A stretch of DNA of 64,000 nucleotides, from assembly GCF_003173715.1 (NCBI RefSeq), contig NZ_CP029550.1, positions 1,488,001 through 1,552,000 on the forward strand, given 5' to 3'. Positions 23,033-33,899 of the stretch are shown here, in pieces; within the stretch, counting starts at the first letter, position 1, and each line of letters begins with the position of its first letter. The notes under the pieces were generated by a model. That model searched no databases. It was not told where the DNA came from and saw only the letters and a program-made list of their open reading frames with translations. The DNA is from Methylobacterium durans. GTDB lineage: Bacteria > Pseudomonadota > Alphaproteobacteria > Rhizobiales > Beijerinckiaceae. The position numbers and the translations under genes are program-made.

Positions 23033-24280
23033 ATGCGGGTGCTCCTCGTCGCGATCGGCAGCCACGGCGACGTTCTGCCATTCCTCGCCCTCGCGGCCGA
23101 GCTCGACCGGCGCGGCCACGCGGTCACGCTCGCGGCCCCGGCTCCCTTCGCGACGATGGCGGACCGGGCCGGGCTCGCCTTCCATGCGCTCGGCACCTGC
23201 GCGGATTACGCCCGATTCGCGGCGGAGCCGGAACTCTGGCACCCGAGGCGCGGGGTGAAGGCTGCCTTCCGCTACGTCTCGGCCCTCACGGAGCCGACCT
23301 TCGCCTGGCTCGCGGAGAATTGGCGGCCCGGAGAGGGCATCGTCGTCGCCTCGACGCTCGGCCTCGGCGCCAGGGTCGCGCAGGACAAGTTCGGCCTTCC
23401 CCTCGTCACGGTCCATGTCATGCCGATCCTCGTGGAGAGCCGTCACGCGCCCCCGGTGCTGCCCGGCTTCCCCCTGCCCTCCTTCCTGCCGGCGCGGTTC
23501 CGGCACTGGCTCGGCCGCGGCGCGGACACCTACGTGATTGGACCGGCCGTTCTGCCCGAGCTCAACGCGTTCCGTGCTCGACTCGGTCTGCCGCCGGTGC
23601 GCCGCCTGCGCCACTGGTGGAACAGCCCCTTGCGGGTGCTGCTCACCTTCGCGGACTGGTTTGTGCCGCCGCAGCCCGATTGGCCGGTCCAGGCTGTGCA
23701 GGTTGGATTCCCCCTCGCCGACCGCTTCGGCGATGCGGACGACCTCAGCCCTGCCCTCGAAGCATTCCTGGAGGCAGGTGAGCCGCCGCTCGCCTTCACC
23801 TACGGCTCGGCGATGCGCCAGGGCCGCAGCTTCTTCCACACCGCCGTGCGGACCTGCAGGCGCATGGGCCGGCGCGGCGTCCTCCTTGCGCCACAGGAGG
23901 ACCAAGTCCCAACCGAGTTGCCGCCGGACGTCCTGCACGTGCGCTACGCCCCGTTCAGCCGGCTGCTGCCGCGCTGCGCCTCGCTGGTTCATCACGGCGG
24001 GATCGGGACCGTGGCCCAAGGCCTCGCCGCCGGGATCCCGCAACTCGTCGTGCCGGTCGCGTTCGACCATTTCGACGAGGCGCAACGCCTGAAGAGCCTC
24101 GGCGTCGGTACCGCCCTCAGCCGCCGCCGCTTCACACCGAGACGGGCCTCCGCCGAGATTCGCCGAATGCTGGCGGCCCCGCAGGTCGCGCAGGCCTGCG
24201 CCACGGCCCGGCAGCGGATGGCGGGGGGCGACGGCGTGCCCGCCGCCTGCGACGTGATGGAGCGCCTCCACCCGGCCTGA
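23033..24280 (+). CDS. GT1-family (UGT/GtfB-like) glycosyltransferase
   Basis: A 415-residue protein with two Rossmann-like domains. The N-terminus (MRVLLVAIGSHGDVLPFLAL, LDRRGHAVTLAA) matches the GDVxPxLALAxxLxxRGHxV pattern of GT1 enzymes acting on lipids or sterols. The C-terminal donor site has FTYGSAM, HHGGIGTVAQGLAAGIPQLV and FDHFDEAQRLKSLGVG, where the His-x7-Glu type nucleotide-sugar signature is recognisable. These enzymes use nucleotide-activated sugars; the acceptor is unknown. It stands alone, 68 bp after the oxidase cluster, and is followed by a hairpin. Confidence 0.9.
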   Translation: MRVLLVAIGSHGDVLPFLALAAELDRRGHAVTLAAPAPFATMADRAGLAFHALGTCADYARFAAEPELWHPRRGVKAAFRYVSALTEPTFAWLAENWRPGEGIVVASTLGLGARVAQDKFGLPLVTVHVMPILVESRHAPPVLPGFPLPSFLPARFRHWLGRGADTYVIGPAVLPELNAFRARLGLPPVRRLRHWWNSPLRVLLTFADWFVPPQPDWPVQAVQVGFPLADRFGDADDLSPALEAFLEAGEPPLAFTYGSAMRQGRSFFHTAVRTCRRMGRRGVLLAPQEDQVPTELPPDVLHVRYAPFSRLLPRCASLVHHGGIGTVAQGLAAGIPQLVVPVAFDHFDEAQRLKSLGVGTALSRRRFTPRRASAEIRRMLAAPQVAQACATARQRMAGGDGVPAACDVMERLHPA

Positions 24281-24292
24281 CCGCGATCGGAC

Positions 24293-24320
24293 GCGATGCC
24301 AGGGCGGGCCTCGGCATCGC
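24293..24320 (+). terminator. Hairpin downstream of glycosyltransferase
   Basis: GCGATGCC at 24293-24300 pairs perfectly with GGCATCGC at 24313-24320 across a 12-base loop, starting 13 bases after the stop codon. No U-tract follows, so it may be a weak or factor-aided terminator, or only an mRNA 3' structure. Confidence 0.35.
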
Positions 24321-24496
24321 CGATTCGATTCGGGTGAGGCCGGCAGATCCCGTCGACGACATCGGGACGGGCCGTGCCGATCTCGTGGGCCACGTATCCC
24401 GCCCGTCGCCATGAATGCTCCGGGTTGACGTATTCTTCGTTGCGGTCAAGCATCAATGCAAGCAAGAGTGGCATCATCGAATCCCGCTGCCGATCC

Positions 24497-25048
24497 ATGA
24501 TCTTTACGACCAACGCCGCCGGTAGACTCGCCTATCTCAGTCCAGGATGGGCCGAGATCACCGGGCAGGATGCGCGGAGTGCCGCGAATTACGGATGGGT
24601 GCGAGTGGTGCATCCGGAAGATGCCGAGATCGTGCGCGCTCTCGTGGCACGCGCCATCGACGAGGGCCGCGAGTTCAGCGTCCGCTATCGCCTGATCGAT
24701 CGGCAGGGACGGCCCGTCTGGGTCGCCGCGGTCGCGATGCCGCGTCACGATCCGCATCGTCACGGCTTCCTCGGCTTCCTCGGCTCGGTGAACGAAATCC
24801 TGGGTGCGGTGTCCAAGGAAACCAGGGCCGATGGGCTCGTCGGTCGCCTCATCGCCCCGGAGGTCGGGCCGGGTCGGGTGCCGCGGTCGAGCCACGAGAT
24901 CGCCGCAGCCCACATTCTGGCCGCACAGGCCGAGACTCTGCGGACGAGCAGCCGGTCGGCTCGGCAGGCCATCGAATTCGCGGCATTCGAGGTGAGCCGT
25001 CAGCTCACGCACGGTGAGGATGGTGTCGTCAGCGCCGAACTGCACTGA
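24497..25048 (+). CDS. PAS domain protein
   Basis: A 183-residue protein. Residues 1-100 form a PAS fold of the PAS_3 type (LAYLSPGWAEITGQDARS, VRVVHPEDAEIV, EFSVRYRLIDRQGRPVWV, FLGFLGSVNEI). The remaining 80 residues are unassigned and contain an Ala-rich helix (AAAHILAAQAETL). There is no output domain, so it could act as a single-domain redox or ligand sensor or as a partner of a kinase. The start is uncertain: ATG 24497 cuts close to the PAS edge, and the frame is open upstream through an AT-richer stretch with possible TTG starts at 24425 and 24440. Confidence 0.75.
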   Translation: MIFTTNAAGRLAYLSPGWAEITGQDARSAANYGWVRVVHPEDAEIVRALVARAIDEGREFSVRYRLIDRQGRPVWVAAVAMPRHDPHRHGFLGFLGSVNEILGAVSKETRADGLVGRLIAPEVGPGRVPRSSHEIAAAHILAAQAETLRTSSRSARQAIEFAAFEVSRQLTHGEDGVVSAELH

Positions 25049-25168
25049 GCCATCTGTTCACCGCCCGCTGACCATGCCGCGCGGGGCGGTCCGCGCCAGT
25101 GATCCCGTGTGCGCCAGCGCATTCGGATTGCAACGAGGCGGCGCTACACCCAGGCGGATCGTCCTGGC

Positions 25169-25294
25169 ATGAGGCACACCATTAGCCGCCGTCAGAACCC
25201 CGACACAGCGACCGCCCTGATCAATCTTTCGCTCTACGTTTCGGTGAGCGGGGTCTTCGCGACGGCGTTCGCGCTTGTATCCCTCGGATACTGA
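25169..25294 (+). CDS. Possible 41-residue membrane peptide
   Basis: A short frame starting at ATG 25169 encodes a basic N-terminus (MRHTISRRQNPD) and one hydrophobic segment (ALINLSLYVSVSGVFATAFA). The charge layout fits a small single-pass membrane protein. There is no clear ribosome binding site and I recognise no family, so the call rests on composition alone. Confidence 0.3.
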   Translation: MRHTISRRQNPDTATALINLSLYVSVSGVFATAFALVSLGY

Positions 25295-25299
25295 AAGCC

Positions 25300-25322
25300 C
25301 CCCGCGCGTGAGCCGCGCGAGG
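25300..25322 (-). terminator. Likely terminator of csbD
   Basis: Nine-base arms (25300-25308 and 25314-25322, one G-U pair in RNA) enclose a 5-base loop, 35 bp downstream of the csbD stop on the minus strand. The stem is followed in that direction by GGCTTTC. It also lies directly after the small plus-strand ORF. Confidence 0.5.
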
Positions 25323-25356
25323 AGCCGCACAAGTGTCTTCGATCGGAGGCCAGAGC

Positions 25357-25536
25357 CTACTTGCCCTTGAGCGCGTCCTTCACGCTGCCCACGGCGTTCT
25401 GCACCTTGCCCTTGACCTGATCGGCGATGCCCTCGTTCTTGAGCTTCTCGTCGCCCGTCACCCGGCCGGCGCCTTCCTTGACCTTCCCGCCGAGGTTGGT
25501 GGCCGAGCCTTCGACGCGATCCTGATCGACAGCCAT
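25357..25536 (-). CDS. CsbD-family stress protein
   Basis: A 59-residue hydrophilic protein matching the CsbD family: MAVDQDRVEGSATNLGGKVK, then GAGRVTGDEKLKNEG, IADQVKGKVQNAVGSVKD and a C-terminal KGK. The family is induced by general stress in many bacteria, and its molecular role is unknown. GGAGGAAACC immediately precedes the ATG at 25536, a very strong ribosome binding site. An EcfG-type promoter lies about 50 bp upstream and a terminator follows, so this is a complete monocistronic unit. Confidence 0.93.
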   Translation of the reverse strand: MAVDQDRVEGSATNLGGKVKEGAGRVTGDEKLKNEGIADQVKGKVQNAVGSVKDALKGK

Positions 25537-25586
25537 GGTTTCCTCCTGGAACTGAGCGGTGGCGCACGCGGCGCCCGTGGGAAGCG

Positions 25587-25611
25587 AACGACGGGTACGC
25601 TCGCCGGTTCC
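25587..25611 (-). promoter_or_regulatory. EcfG (general stress sigma factor) promoter for csbD
   Basis: Read on the minus strand, GGAAC (25611-25607) and CGTT (25590-25587) are separated by exactly 16 bases. This matches the alphaproteobacterial EcfG consensus of GGAAC-N16/17-CGTT. The -10 element is about 50 bp before the csbD start codon. CsbD-type genes are known members of the general stress regulon in this group, which makes the assignment strong. Confidence 0.8.
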
Positions 25612-25786
25612 GCTGACGCTCGCCGATGCCGGCCCGCGTCAGGACACGCGGTCCGATCTCGCGTCAGCGTTGCACGACCCTGAGAGACCCGCGCCGGCCG
25701 TTGCATTTCTGTGCGATTCTTTACCAACGGTCAGGAGACACAGCGGTAACCTTGCCGCCGACCAGAAGGATGAAGCCGCCCGCCGC

Positions 25787-27073
25787 ATGCACGCGCTGAT
25801 TGAGGCCGGCCTGAACCGGCGCTGGTACGACCTCCGGCTGCCCGCGGCGCTGGAAGCGCGCTACCACTCCGAGCACGAGCCGCCGGACGGCTGGTATCTC
25901 CAGTCGTGGATGGTGATCTTCATCGCCTTCAACATCCTGTCTCTGAAGGTCGATCTCGATGCCTTCGGGGCGGAGGCGATCGCCATCCCGGCGGGCCTCA
26001 CGCTCGGTCTTTTCGTGCCGCTGGCGATCGGCTCGATCATCATCCTGCGAGGACGTCCCTCCGCCGGTGTCCAGATGGGCGCGGTGCTCGTGACGGGGCT
26101 CGTCGATATGGCGATCGTGCTCAACAGCGCGCGGATCGCGCCGCCGGAGCACGCGCATACCTACCTGATCCTCGCGGCCATCGTGCCGCTCGTGGTCGGG
26201 ATGATCGCGCCCCTCTCCTTCCGGCACAGTCTCGTCTTCTGCTTCGGCAGCTTCGCCCTCTACGTGATCTCGATCGTCGCCTTCGGACTCAGCGACACCG
26301 GGGGCAGCGGGGTCCCGCTGCTCGTGGCGAGCCTGGTTCTGGTGCCGCTGAAGCTCGCCTATTCCCGGGAATGGGAGACCAAGCGCAGCTTCCTGTTCGG
26401 CCTGCGCGAGAAGGCGCAGGCGGAGGCCCTGGCGCAGGCGAATGCGCGCCTGACCATTCTCTCGGAGACGGACCCGCTGACGGGCGTGGCGAACCGGCGC
26501 CTGTTCACGGAGCGCCTGCGGGCGGTCTGGGAATCCAGGCCGGTGGACGGCGACTGGATCGGCATCGTTGTCGTCGACATCGACCGCTTCAAGCTCCTGA
26601 ACGACTCGGCCGGTCACGCGGCCGGGGATGCCTGCCTGACCCGCGTCGCCGAGGCGTTGCGGGGACCGGTCGAGGCGCGGGGCGGCCTCATCGCCCGCTA
26701 CGGCGGCGAGGAGTTCGTTGCCCTGGTTCCCGGCCTCACGGAGGCGGCGGCCTGCGCGGCCGGCGAGGAGATGCGCCAGGCGGTCGCCGGTCTCGCGATC
26801 CCGCATCCGGGACTCGGCCCACGCCGCTACGTCACCGTGAGCGTCGGCGTGACGGCGGCGCGGACCCGCTGGCGGAATGAGGGGCTCGACGCCGATTCGC
26901 TTCTCAAGGCCGCCGACGAGGCTCTCTACCGGGCGAAGAACGGCGGGCGGGACCGGGTCGAGATCGAGGCCGCCACACGGCCTCTCACGCAAGCTTTGAC
27001 CGGGCCGCGGCCGGCCCGGCGCATTGCCGTGGCGGCCACGCGCGTCATCAGCGTGTCGCGGCCGGCGGCGTGA
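25787..27073 (+). CDS. Membrane-bound diguanylate cyclase (GGDEF)
   Basis: A 428-residue protein. Residues ~40-200 hold about six transmembrane helices (for example MVIFIAFNILSL, LGLFVPLAIGSIIIL, YLILAAIVPLVVGMIAPL). A short coiled segment leads into a GGDEF domain at about 230-390 with TDPLTGVANRR, DIDRFKLLNDSAGHAAGD and active-site RYGGEEF. It should make cyclic di-GMP. The inhibitory RxxD site expected nine residues before GGEEF is absent (ARGG there), so product inhibition is probably lost. The start is uncertain: ATG 25787 follows AGAAGG, and the frame extends upstream to 25559 through sequence that overlaps the csbD promoter and is unlikely to be coding. Confidence 0.88.
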   Translation: MHALIEAGLNRRWYDLRLPAALEARYHSEHEPPDGWYLQSWMVIFIAFNILSLKVDLDAFGAEAIAIPAGLTLGLFVPLAIGSIIILRGRPSAGVQMGAVLVTGLVDMAIVLNSARIAPPEHAHTYLILAAIVPLVVGMIAPLSFRHSLVFCFGSFALYVISIVAFGLSDTGGSGVPLLVASLVLVPLKLAYSREWETKRSFLFGLREKAQAEALAQANARLTILSETDPLTGVANRRLFTERLRAVWESRPVDGDWIGIVVVDIDRFKLLNDSAGHAAGDACLTRVAEALRGPVEARGGLIARYGGEEFVALVPGLTEAAACAAGEEMRQAVAGLAIPHPGLGPRRYVTVSVGVTAARTRWRNEGLDADSLLKAADEALYRAKNGGRDRVEIEAATRPLTQALTGPRPARRIAVAATRVISVSRPAA

Positions 27074-27082
27074 CGACGTGGA

Positions 27083-27463
27083 TCAGTTCGCCGGATCGTG
27101 CTGGGCGTGGACGGTCGCCTCCAGCTGACCCCGCTCCTCCAGGGCGCGGATGGCGTGGTGCCGGCTCAGGCCCTCGAAGAGGTCGACGGCCGATGGGCGC
27201 CCGTCCTGCGCCATGTAGGCTGCGAGCCGCGCGTAATCGGTGGCGAGGCGCTCGTCGCGTGCCGCGGCCCGGGCCAAGCCCGACACGGTCACCTGGAACT
27301 CGGAAAGCTGATTCTGAGGCACGGCCGTCACGCTGTTCCGGGCCGAAGCCCTCTCTCGCCCGAAGAGTTTGCCGAAGCGCGGCCGGAAGGCAATGCCTTG
27401 GTTGCCGGGACCCTTGGCCGCGCCCGTTTTCGGGATGAATCGCGCAGCTTGGAGTGCGGTCAC
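27083..27463 (-). CDS. Hypothetical protein coupled to TauE/SafE gene
   Basis: A 126-residue protein with a basic N-terminal third (MTALQAARFIPKTG, FRPRFGKLFGRERAS) and an Ala/Arg-rich helical remainder (LSEFQVTVSGLARAAARDER, EGLSRHHAIRALEERGQL). I recognise no domain, signal peptide or membrane segment. Its GTG at 27463 overlaps the stop of the upstream permease gene by four bases (GTGA), supporting both the start and co-translation. A function linked to the permease is possible but unproven. Confidence 0.6.
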   Translation of the reverse strand: MTALQAARFIPKTGAAKGPGNQGIAFRPRFGKLFGRERASARNSVTAVPQNQLSEFQVTVSGLARAAARDERLATDYARLAAYMAQDGRPSAVDLFEGLSRHHAIRALEERGQLEATVHAQHDPAN

Positions 27464-28188
27464 GCGGGGACCAGGCCACTCCAGATCATGCTGAGCCCGG
27501 CGAGAAGCATCAGCCCATCCATCAGGACGCGAAAGCGCTCGGGCGAGAGTCTCAGCACGAAGGGCTTGGCGAGGAATGCCCCGGCCATCAGCGAGGCGCC
27601 GACGACGAGCCCCTTCGCCAACTCCGCCATCGGCAGCGCGCCCGCCCCCTGAAAGGTCAGCGTCTTGCTCGCGTAGACGGCGAAGGAACCCGCGGCCTCG
27701 GTGCCGATAAAGGCACCCTTCGACAGCCCGTAGGCCACGAAGAGCGGCACCGAGATCGGCCCCGTCGAGACCACGATGCCGGTGAGAAAGCCGATCACGG
27801 CCCCGCCGAGCGCGAGATGGACGAGGTTCAGGCGCACGAGGTGCCGGGCGAGCCAGTGCCGGGCCGGGATCATCGCGAGAAGAAACGCACCGATCGCGAG
27901 GTCGACAGCGCGCGCGGGCAGCACGAGCAGCGTCCGCGCTCCGGCCGCTGCGGCGAGGGCTCCCGGCACCGCGTAGGCCGCGAAGGCGCGCCGATCGACG
28001 GCCTGCCACCACGCGAGCACCCGCGAGACATTCGCCATCACGGCAGCGACAGCCATGATCGGCACGGCCGCCTTCGGCCCGTAGACGGCGGCAAGCACCG
28101 GCACGAGCATGATCGAGGAGCCGGTACCCACGATGCCGCTGATGATTCCCGCGACGAGACCGACGGCGAGAACGAAGAGAACGCCCAT
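27460..28188 (-). CDS. TauE/SafE-family sulfite/sulfonate-type permease
   Basis: A 242-residue protein with about eight transmembrane helices and the TauE/SafE hallmarks: an N-terminal GLVAGIISGIVGTGSSIMLV repeat and the internal counterpart GGAVIGFLTGIVVSTGPISV. The family exports sulfite or organosulfur anions; the substrate here is unknown. The ATG at 28188 is preceded by AGAAGATAGGG; the frame extends 26 codons further but without hydrophobic character. It is followed by a coupled small hypothetical gene. Confidence 0.85.
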   Translation of the reverse strand: MGVLFVLAVGLVAGIISGIVGTGSSIMLVPVLAAVYGPKAAVPIMAVAAVMANVSRVLAWWQAVDRRAFAAYAVPGALAAAAGARTLLVLPARAVDLAIGAFLLAMIPARHWLARHLVRLNLVHLALGGAVIGFLTGIVVSTGPISVPLFVAYGLSKGAFIGTEAAGSFAVYASKTLTFQGAGALPMAELAKGLVVGASLMAGAFLAKPFVLRLSPERFRVLMDGLMLLAGLSMIWSGLVPA

Positions 28189-28319
28189 CCCTATCTTCTG
28201 CTCGCTCGCTAGCCTCCCCGCGGGCACCCGGCGTTCCGAGAAGCCGGCCCCTCCCCACCCTGACATCCCGGGAAGCGATCCGACCGCTTGAGATGCGCAA
28301 GTGCGCCGCGGATCACGGC

Positions 28320-28346
28320 GAGCGCGGAGAGCCCCCGCCCGCGCTC
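28320..28346 (-). terminator. Hairpin directly after livJ stop
   Basis: GAGCGCGG (28320-28327) and CCGCGCTC (28339-28346) form a perfect 8-bp stem with an 11-base loop, beginning at the base after the livJ stop. There is no U-tract. It probably marks the 3' end of the liv transcript. Confidence 0.4.
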
Positions 28347-29480
28347 CTACTGCGTCACCTCATTGCCGCTGTAGTCGATGGCGCCGGCAGCGTTCTTCTT
28401 CCAAACGTACATCACGTAGTCGGGGCGGGTGATGTCGCCCTTCTTGTCGTAGGCGATCTCGCCGATCACGGTCCGCGTCGGCTTGCCCTGGTGGAGATAG
28501 TCGGCGAGCGCCTTGCCGTCCGTCGAGCCCGTCGCCTCGATCGCCTTAGCGAGGATCTGGACCGCCGCGTAGGAGTAGAGCGTGTAGGCCTCCGGATCGA
28601 TGCCCTTTGCCTTGAAGGCCGCCACCACGTCCTTGGCGTCCGGGTTCTTGCGGGCATCGGGCGAGAAGGTCATCAGCGTGCCCTCGGCGCCCGGGCCGGC
28701 GATCTGCACGAACTCCTTGTCGGTGATGCCGTCGCCGCCCATCAGCGCCGCCTGCAGGCCCTGGTCCCGCATCTGCCGGATCAGCAGGCCGGCCTCCGTA
28801 TGGATGCCGCCGAAATAGACGATGTCGATGCCGGCCTGCTTCAGCTTCGAGACGAGGGCGGAGAAATCCTTCTCGCCGGGATTGATGCCCTCGTAGACGG
28901 CATCCTTGCCGCCCTTGGCGCGGAAGACCTTGCGGGTCTCGTCGGCGAGCCCCTTGCCGTAGGGCGTCTTGTCGTGGACGAAGGCGACCCTCTTGGCCGC
29001 GAAGTGCTTGGCGAGATACTCGCCCGCCACCGCGCCCTGTTGGTCGTCGCGGCCGCAGGTGCGGAAGGTGTTCCAGTTGCCGCGCTCGGTGAACTTCACC
29101 GCCGTCGAGGCCGGTGTGATCTGGATGATGCCGGCGTCCTGGTAGACGTCGGAGGCCGGGATCGAGACACCGGAATTGAAGTCGCCCACCACCATGGTGA
29201 CGCCCTCGGAGGCGAGCTTGTTGGCGACCGAGACGCCCTGCTTCGGGTCGGAGGCGTCGTCGCCGCTGGACAGCTCGAACTTCTTGCCCTTGATGCCGCC
29301 CGCCTTGTTGATGTCCTCGACCGCCTGCACAGCGCCGTTGCGGATCTGCGCTCCGAAGGCGGCACTGCCGCCGGTGACCGGGCTCGCGACGCCGATCTTG
29401 ATCTGAGCCTGCGCCACCGAGACCGGCTCTCCCGAGACCAGCAGGCCGAGCGCGAGGCCCGCCAACACCATCGTCCTCAT
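28347..29480 (-). CDS. livJ: Branched-chain amino acid ABC transporter substrate-binding protein
   Basis: A 377-residue periplasmic binding protein. A Sec signal peptide (MRTMVLAGLALGLLVSGEP to about residue 26, AQA cleavage site) precedes a type I periplasmic binding fold of the Leu/Ile/Val family: IKIGVASPVTGGSAAFGAQI, EDINKAGGIKGKK, VVGDFNSGVSIPASDVYQDA, then FVHDKTPYGKGLADE. The ATG at 29480 follows AAGGGGACG. It is the last gene of the liv operon and would deliver leucine, isoleucine, valine or a related compound to LivHM. Ligand identity cannot be fixed from sequence. Confidence 0.93.
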   Translation of the reverse strand: MRTMVLAGLALGLLVSGEPVSVAQAQIKIGVASPVTGGSAAFGAQIRNGAVQAVEDINKAGGIKGKKFELSSGDDASDPKQGVSVANKLASEGVTMVVGDFNSGVSIPASDVYQDAGIIQITPASTAVKFTERGNWNTFRTCGRDDQQGAVAGEYLAKHFAAKRVAFVHDKTPYGKGLADETRKVFRAKGGKDAVYEGINPGEKDFSALVSKLKQAGIDIVYFGGIHTEAGLLIRQMRDQGLQAALMGGDGITDKEFVQIAGPGAEGTLMTFSPDARKNPDAKDVVAAFKAKGIDPEAYTLYSYAAVQILAKAIEATGSTDGKALADYLHQGKPTRTVIGEIAYDKKGDITRPDYVMYVWKKNAAGAIDYSGNEVTQ

Positions 29481-29529
29481 CTCACGTCCCCTTCTGTCGT
29501 CGGTGCCCCGGAGGGCGAGAACCCGCATC

Positions 29530-29889
29530 CTACGGCATCTCCGCGCGCGGGCGCTCCCGCCATGTCAGCGGCGAGGTGCGCTCGTAGAGCCAGCGGTACT
29601 GGGTGGTCATCTGCCGGGTGCGGGTGGCCCGAAAGGCGATCGCTCCGATCGCCAGCACCACGCCGGCGTCGGCGAGGTAGCGGGGGCCGGAGAGGAGCGT
29701 GCCCTCGAACAGGGCGAAGTGGATGAAGCGGACGGCCGCCGCGACCGCGAGCAGCGCCGGCACGGTTTGCCAGAACGGGCGCCAAGTCCGAGCGATGCCG
29801 CGGGCCGTCATCCAGGCGGCCCAGCCGCCCATGACCACGGTGACGAGGAGGAACAGAAGGGGCGAGCCCTCGAAGAGTTCCGCCGGCAT
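29530..29889 (-). CDS. DUF6867-like small membrane protein in liv operon
   Basis: A 119-residue protein with three hydrophobic segments (LLFLLVTVVMGGWAAWMTAR, WQTVPALLAVAAAVRFIHFA, AGVVLAIGAIAFRA) and a basic C-terminus with QYRWLYERTSPLTW. It matches the small protein that sits between livF and livJ in many Hyphomicrobiales. Its start is 2 bp after the livF stop. Conserved position suggests a role in the transporter complex or its assembly, but none has been shown to my knowledge. Confidence 0.8.
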   Translation of the reverse strand: MPAELFEGSPLLFLLVTVVMGGWAAWMTARGIARTWRPFWQTVPALLAVAAAVRFIHFALFEGTLLSGPRYLADAGVVLAIGAIAFRATRTRQMTTQYRWLYERTSPLTWRERPRAEMP

Positions 29890-29891
29890 GC

Positions 29892-30700
<809 letters not shown>

Positions 30701-30704
<4 letters not shown>

Positions 30705-31575
30705 GCCTCGGCCTCCGCGCTCGGCAGGACGAGCCCGACCTCCGCCTCGACGGCCTCCACCTCCTCGTCCTCGACGCCGAGATAGGCGGCCACGACACGC
30801 GGGTCGGCCCGCACGGAGCCGGGCGAGCCGTCCGCGATCTTCACGCCGTAATCGAGCACGACGACGTGGTCGGAGATCTCCATCACCACCGACATGTCGT
30901 GCTCGATGAGGAGCACGGAGGTGCCGTCCTCGCGGATGCGGCGAAGGAGTTCCGTCAACTCAGCCGATTCCCGCGGGTTGAGGCCGGCGGCTGGCTCGTC
31001 GAGGCAGAGAAGGACGGGCTCCGTGCACATCGCCCGCGCGATCTCGAGGCGGCGCTGCGCTCCGTAGGGGAGATCGCCCGCCGGATCGTCGGCGCGGGCG
31101 GTCAGCCCGATCCGCTCGAGCCACAGGCGCGCCCGCTCGATCGCGGCGCGCTCCGCCGCCCGGTAGCCGCCGATGCCGAGGAGCCCGAGCAGGGTGAAGC
31201 CCGAGGCGCGCATGAGCGGCGCGTGCTGAGCGACCAGGAGGTTCTCCAGCACGGTCATGCCGGAGAACAGGCGGATGTTCTGGAAGGTTCGGGCCACCCG
31301 CGCCCGGCGGTTCACCGCGTGGTTCGGCAGCCGCTCCAAGAGGTGGCGGGCGCCGTCCGCATGGGCGAGGGTCAGGCGCCCCTCGGTCGGCTTGTAGAAG
31401 CCGGTGATGCAGTTGAAGACTGTGGTCTTGCCCGCCCCGTTCGGACCGATCAAGGCGGTGATGTCTCCGCGCAAGACCTCGAAGGAGAGGTCGTTGACAG
31501 CGAGCAGGCCGCCGAAGCGCATCGAGAGATGCTCGACGGTGAGGACGACCTTGCGCGGCTCGATCGGGCCCGACA

Positions 31576-31576
<1 letters not shown>
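30701..31576 (-). CDS. livG: Branched-chain amino acid ABC transporter ATP-binding protein LivG
   Basis: A 291-residue ATPase with Walker A GPNGAGKTTVFN, the LivG-type insertion around ARVARTFQNIRLFSGMTVLE, a degenerate signature (LPYGAQRRLEIARAM), Walker B LLCLDEPAAGLNP and H-loop LIEHDMSVVM. The start codon shares one base with the livM stop. It works with LivF to drive uptake. The C-terminal acidic tail (about residues 272-291) is longer than usual. Confidence 0.95.
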
Positions 31577-32976
<1,400 letters not shown>

Positions 32977-32981
32977 GCCGC

Positions 32982-33899
32982 TCAGACCTTCTCGACCTCG
33001 GCCCGGCCGAGGATGCCCGACGGCATGAAGATCAGGACGATGGCGAGGATCGAGAAGGCGGCGACATCCTTGTACTCGATCGAGAAATAGGCCGACCAGA
33101 AGGTCTCGATGAGCCCGATGATCAGCCCGCCGAGAACGGCGCCCGGCAGCGAGCCGATGCCGCCGAGAACGGCCGCCGTGAACGCTTTCACCCCGGGCAC
33201 GAACCCGTCCGAGAACGAGACGACGCCGTAGTAGAGGAGGTAGAGGACGCCGGCGACCGCCGCGAGCGCCGCACCGAGAACGAAGGTCAACGAGATCGTC
33301 CGATCGACGTCGATGCCGAGGAGCGCGGCCATGCGCCGGTCCTGCTCGCAGGCCCGTTGCGCCCGGCCGAAGGCCGTGCGCTGGACGAGATACCAGAAGC
33401 CGGCGAGCAAGATCACGGTCACGGCCATGATCAGGCACTGCTTGTAGGAAAGGGTCACGGCATAGCCGTCGCGCTCGAACAGGGTGAAGCCGCCGTTCAG
33501 CATCGGCGGTGTCGGCTTGTTGCGCGCGCCCTGTGCCACCTGCACGAAATTCGACAGGAAGATCGAGACCCCGATCGCCGAGATCAGCGGCGCGAGCCGG
33601 AAGGAGCCGCGCAGCGGCCGGTAAGCGACGCGCTCGATCGCCCAGCCCCAGAGGGCGGTGAGAGGCATGGTGATCAGGAGCACAACGATCAGCGCGAGCG
33701 GGACCGAGGCGATCCCGAGCCAGGTCGTGAGGATGAGGAAGCCGATCAGCGCGATGAAGGTCGACACCATGAAGACGTCGCCGTGGGCGAAGTTCACCAT
33801 CCCGATGATGCCGAAGACCATCGTGTAGCCGATCGCGATCAGACCGTAGATCGCCCCGAGCGTGAGCCCGTTGATCAGCTGCTGTACGAACACATCCAT
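32982..33899 (-). CDS. livH: Branched-chain amino acid ABC transporter permease LivH
   Basis: A 305-residue permease with about eight transmembrane helices. Family motifs are [43 protein letters not shown] and the coupling loop [19 protein letters not shown], followed by [11 protein letters not shown]. The ATG at 33899 begins the operon livH-livM-livG-livF-DUF6867-livJ. About 400 bp of non-coding sequence upstream should contain the promoter. Confidence 0.95.
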   Translation of the reverse strand: MDVFVQQLINGLTLGAIYGLIAIGYTMVFGIIGMVNFAHGDVFMVSTFIALIGFLILTTWLGIASVPLALIVVLLITMPLTALWGWAIERVAYRPLRGSFRLAPLISAIGVSIFLSNFVQVAQGARNKPTPPMLNGGFTLFERDGYAVTLSYKQCLIMAVTVILLAGFWYLVQRTAFGRAQRACEQDRRMAALLGIDVDRTISLTFVLGAALAAVAGVLYLLYYGVVSFSDGFVPGVKAFTAAVLGGIGSLPGAVLGGLIIGLIETFWSAYFSIEYKDVAAFSILAIVLIFMPSGILGRAEVEKV

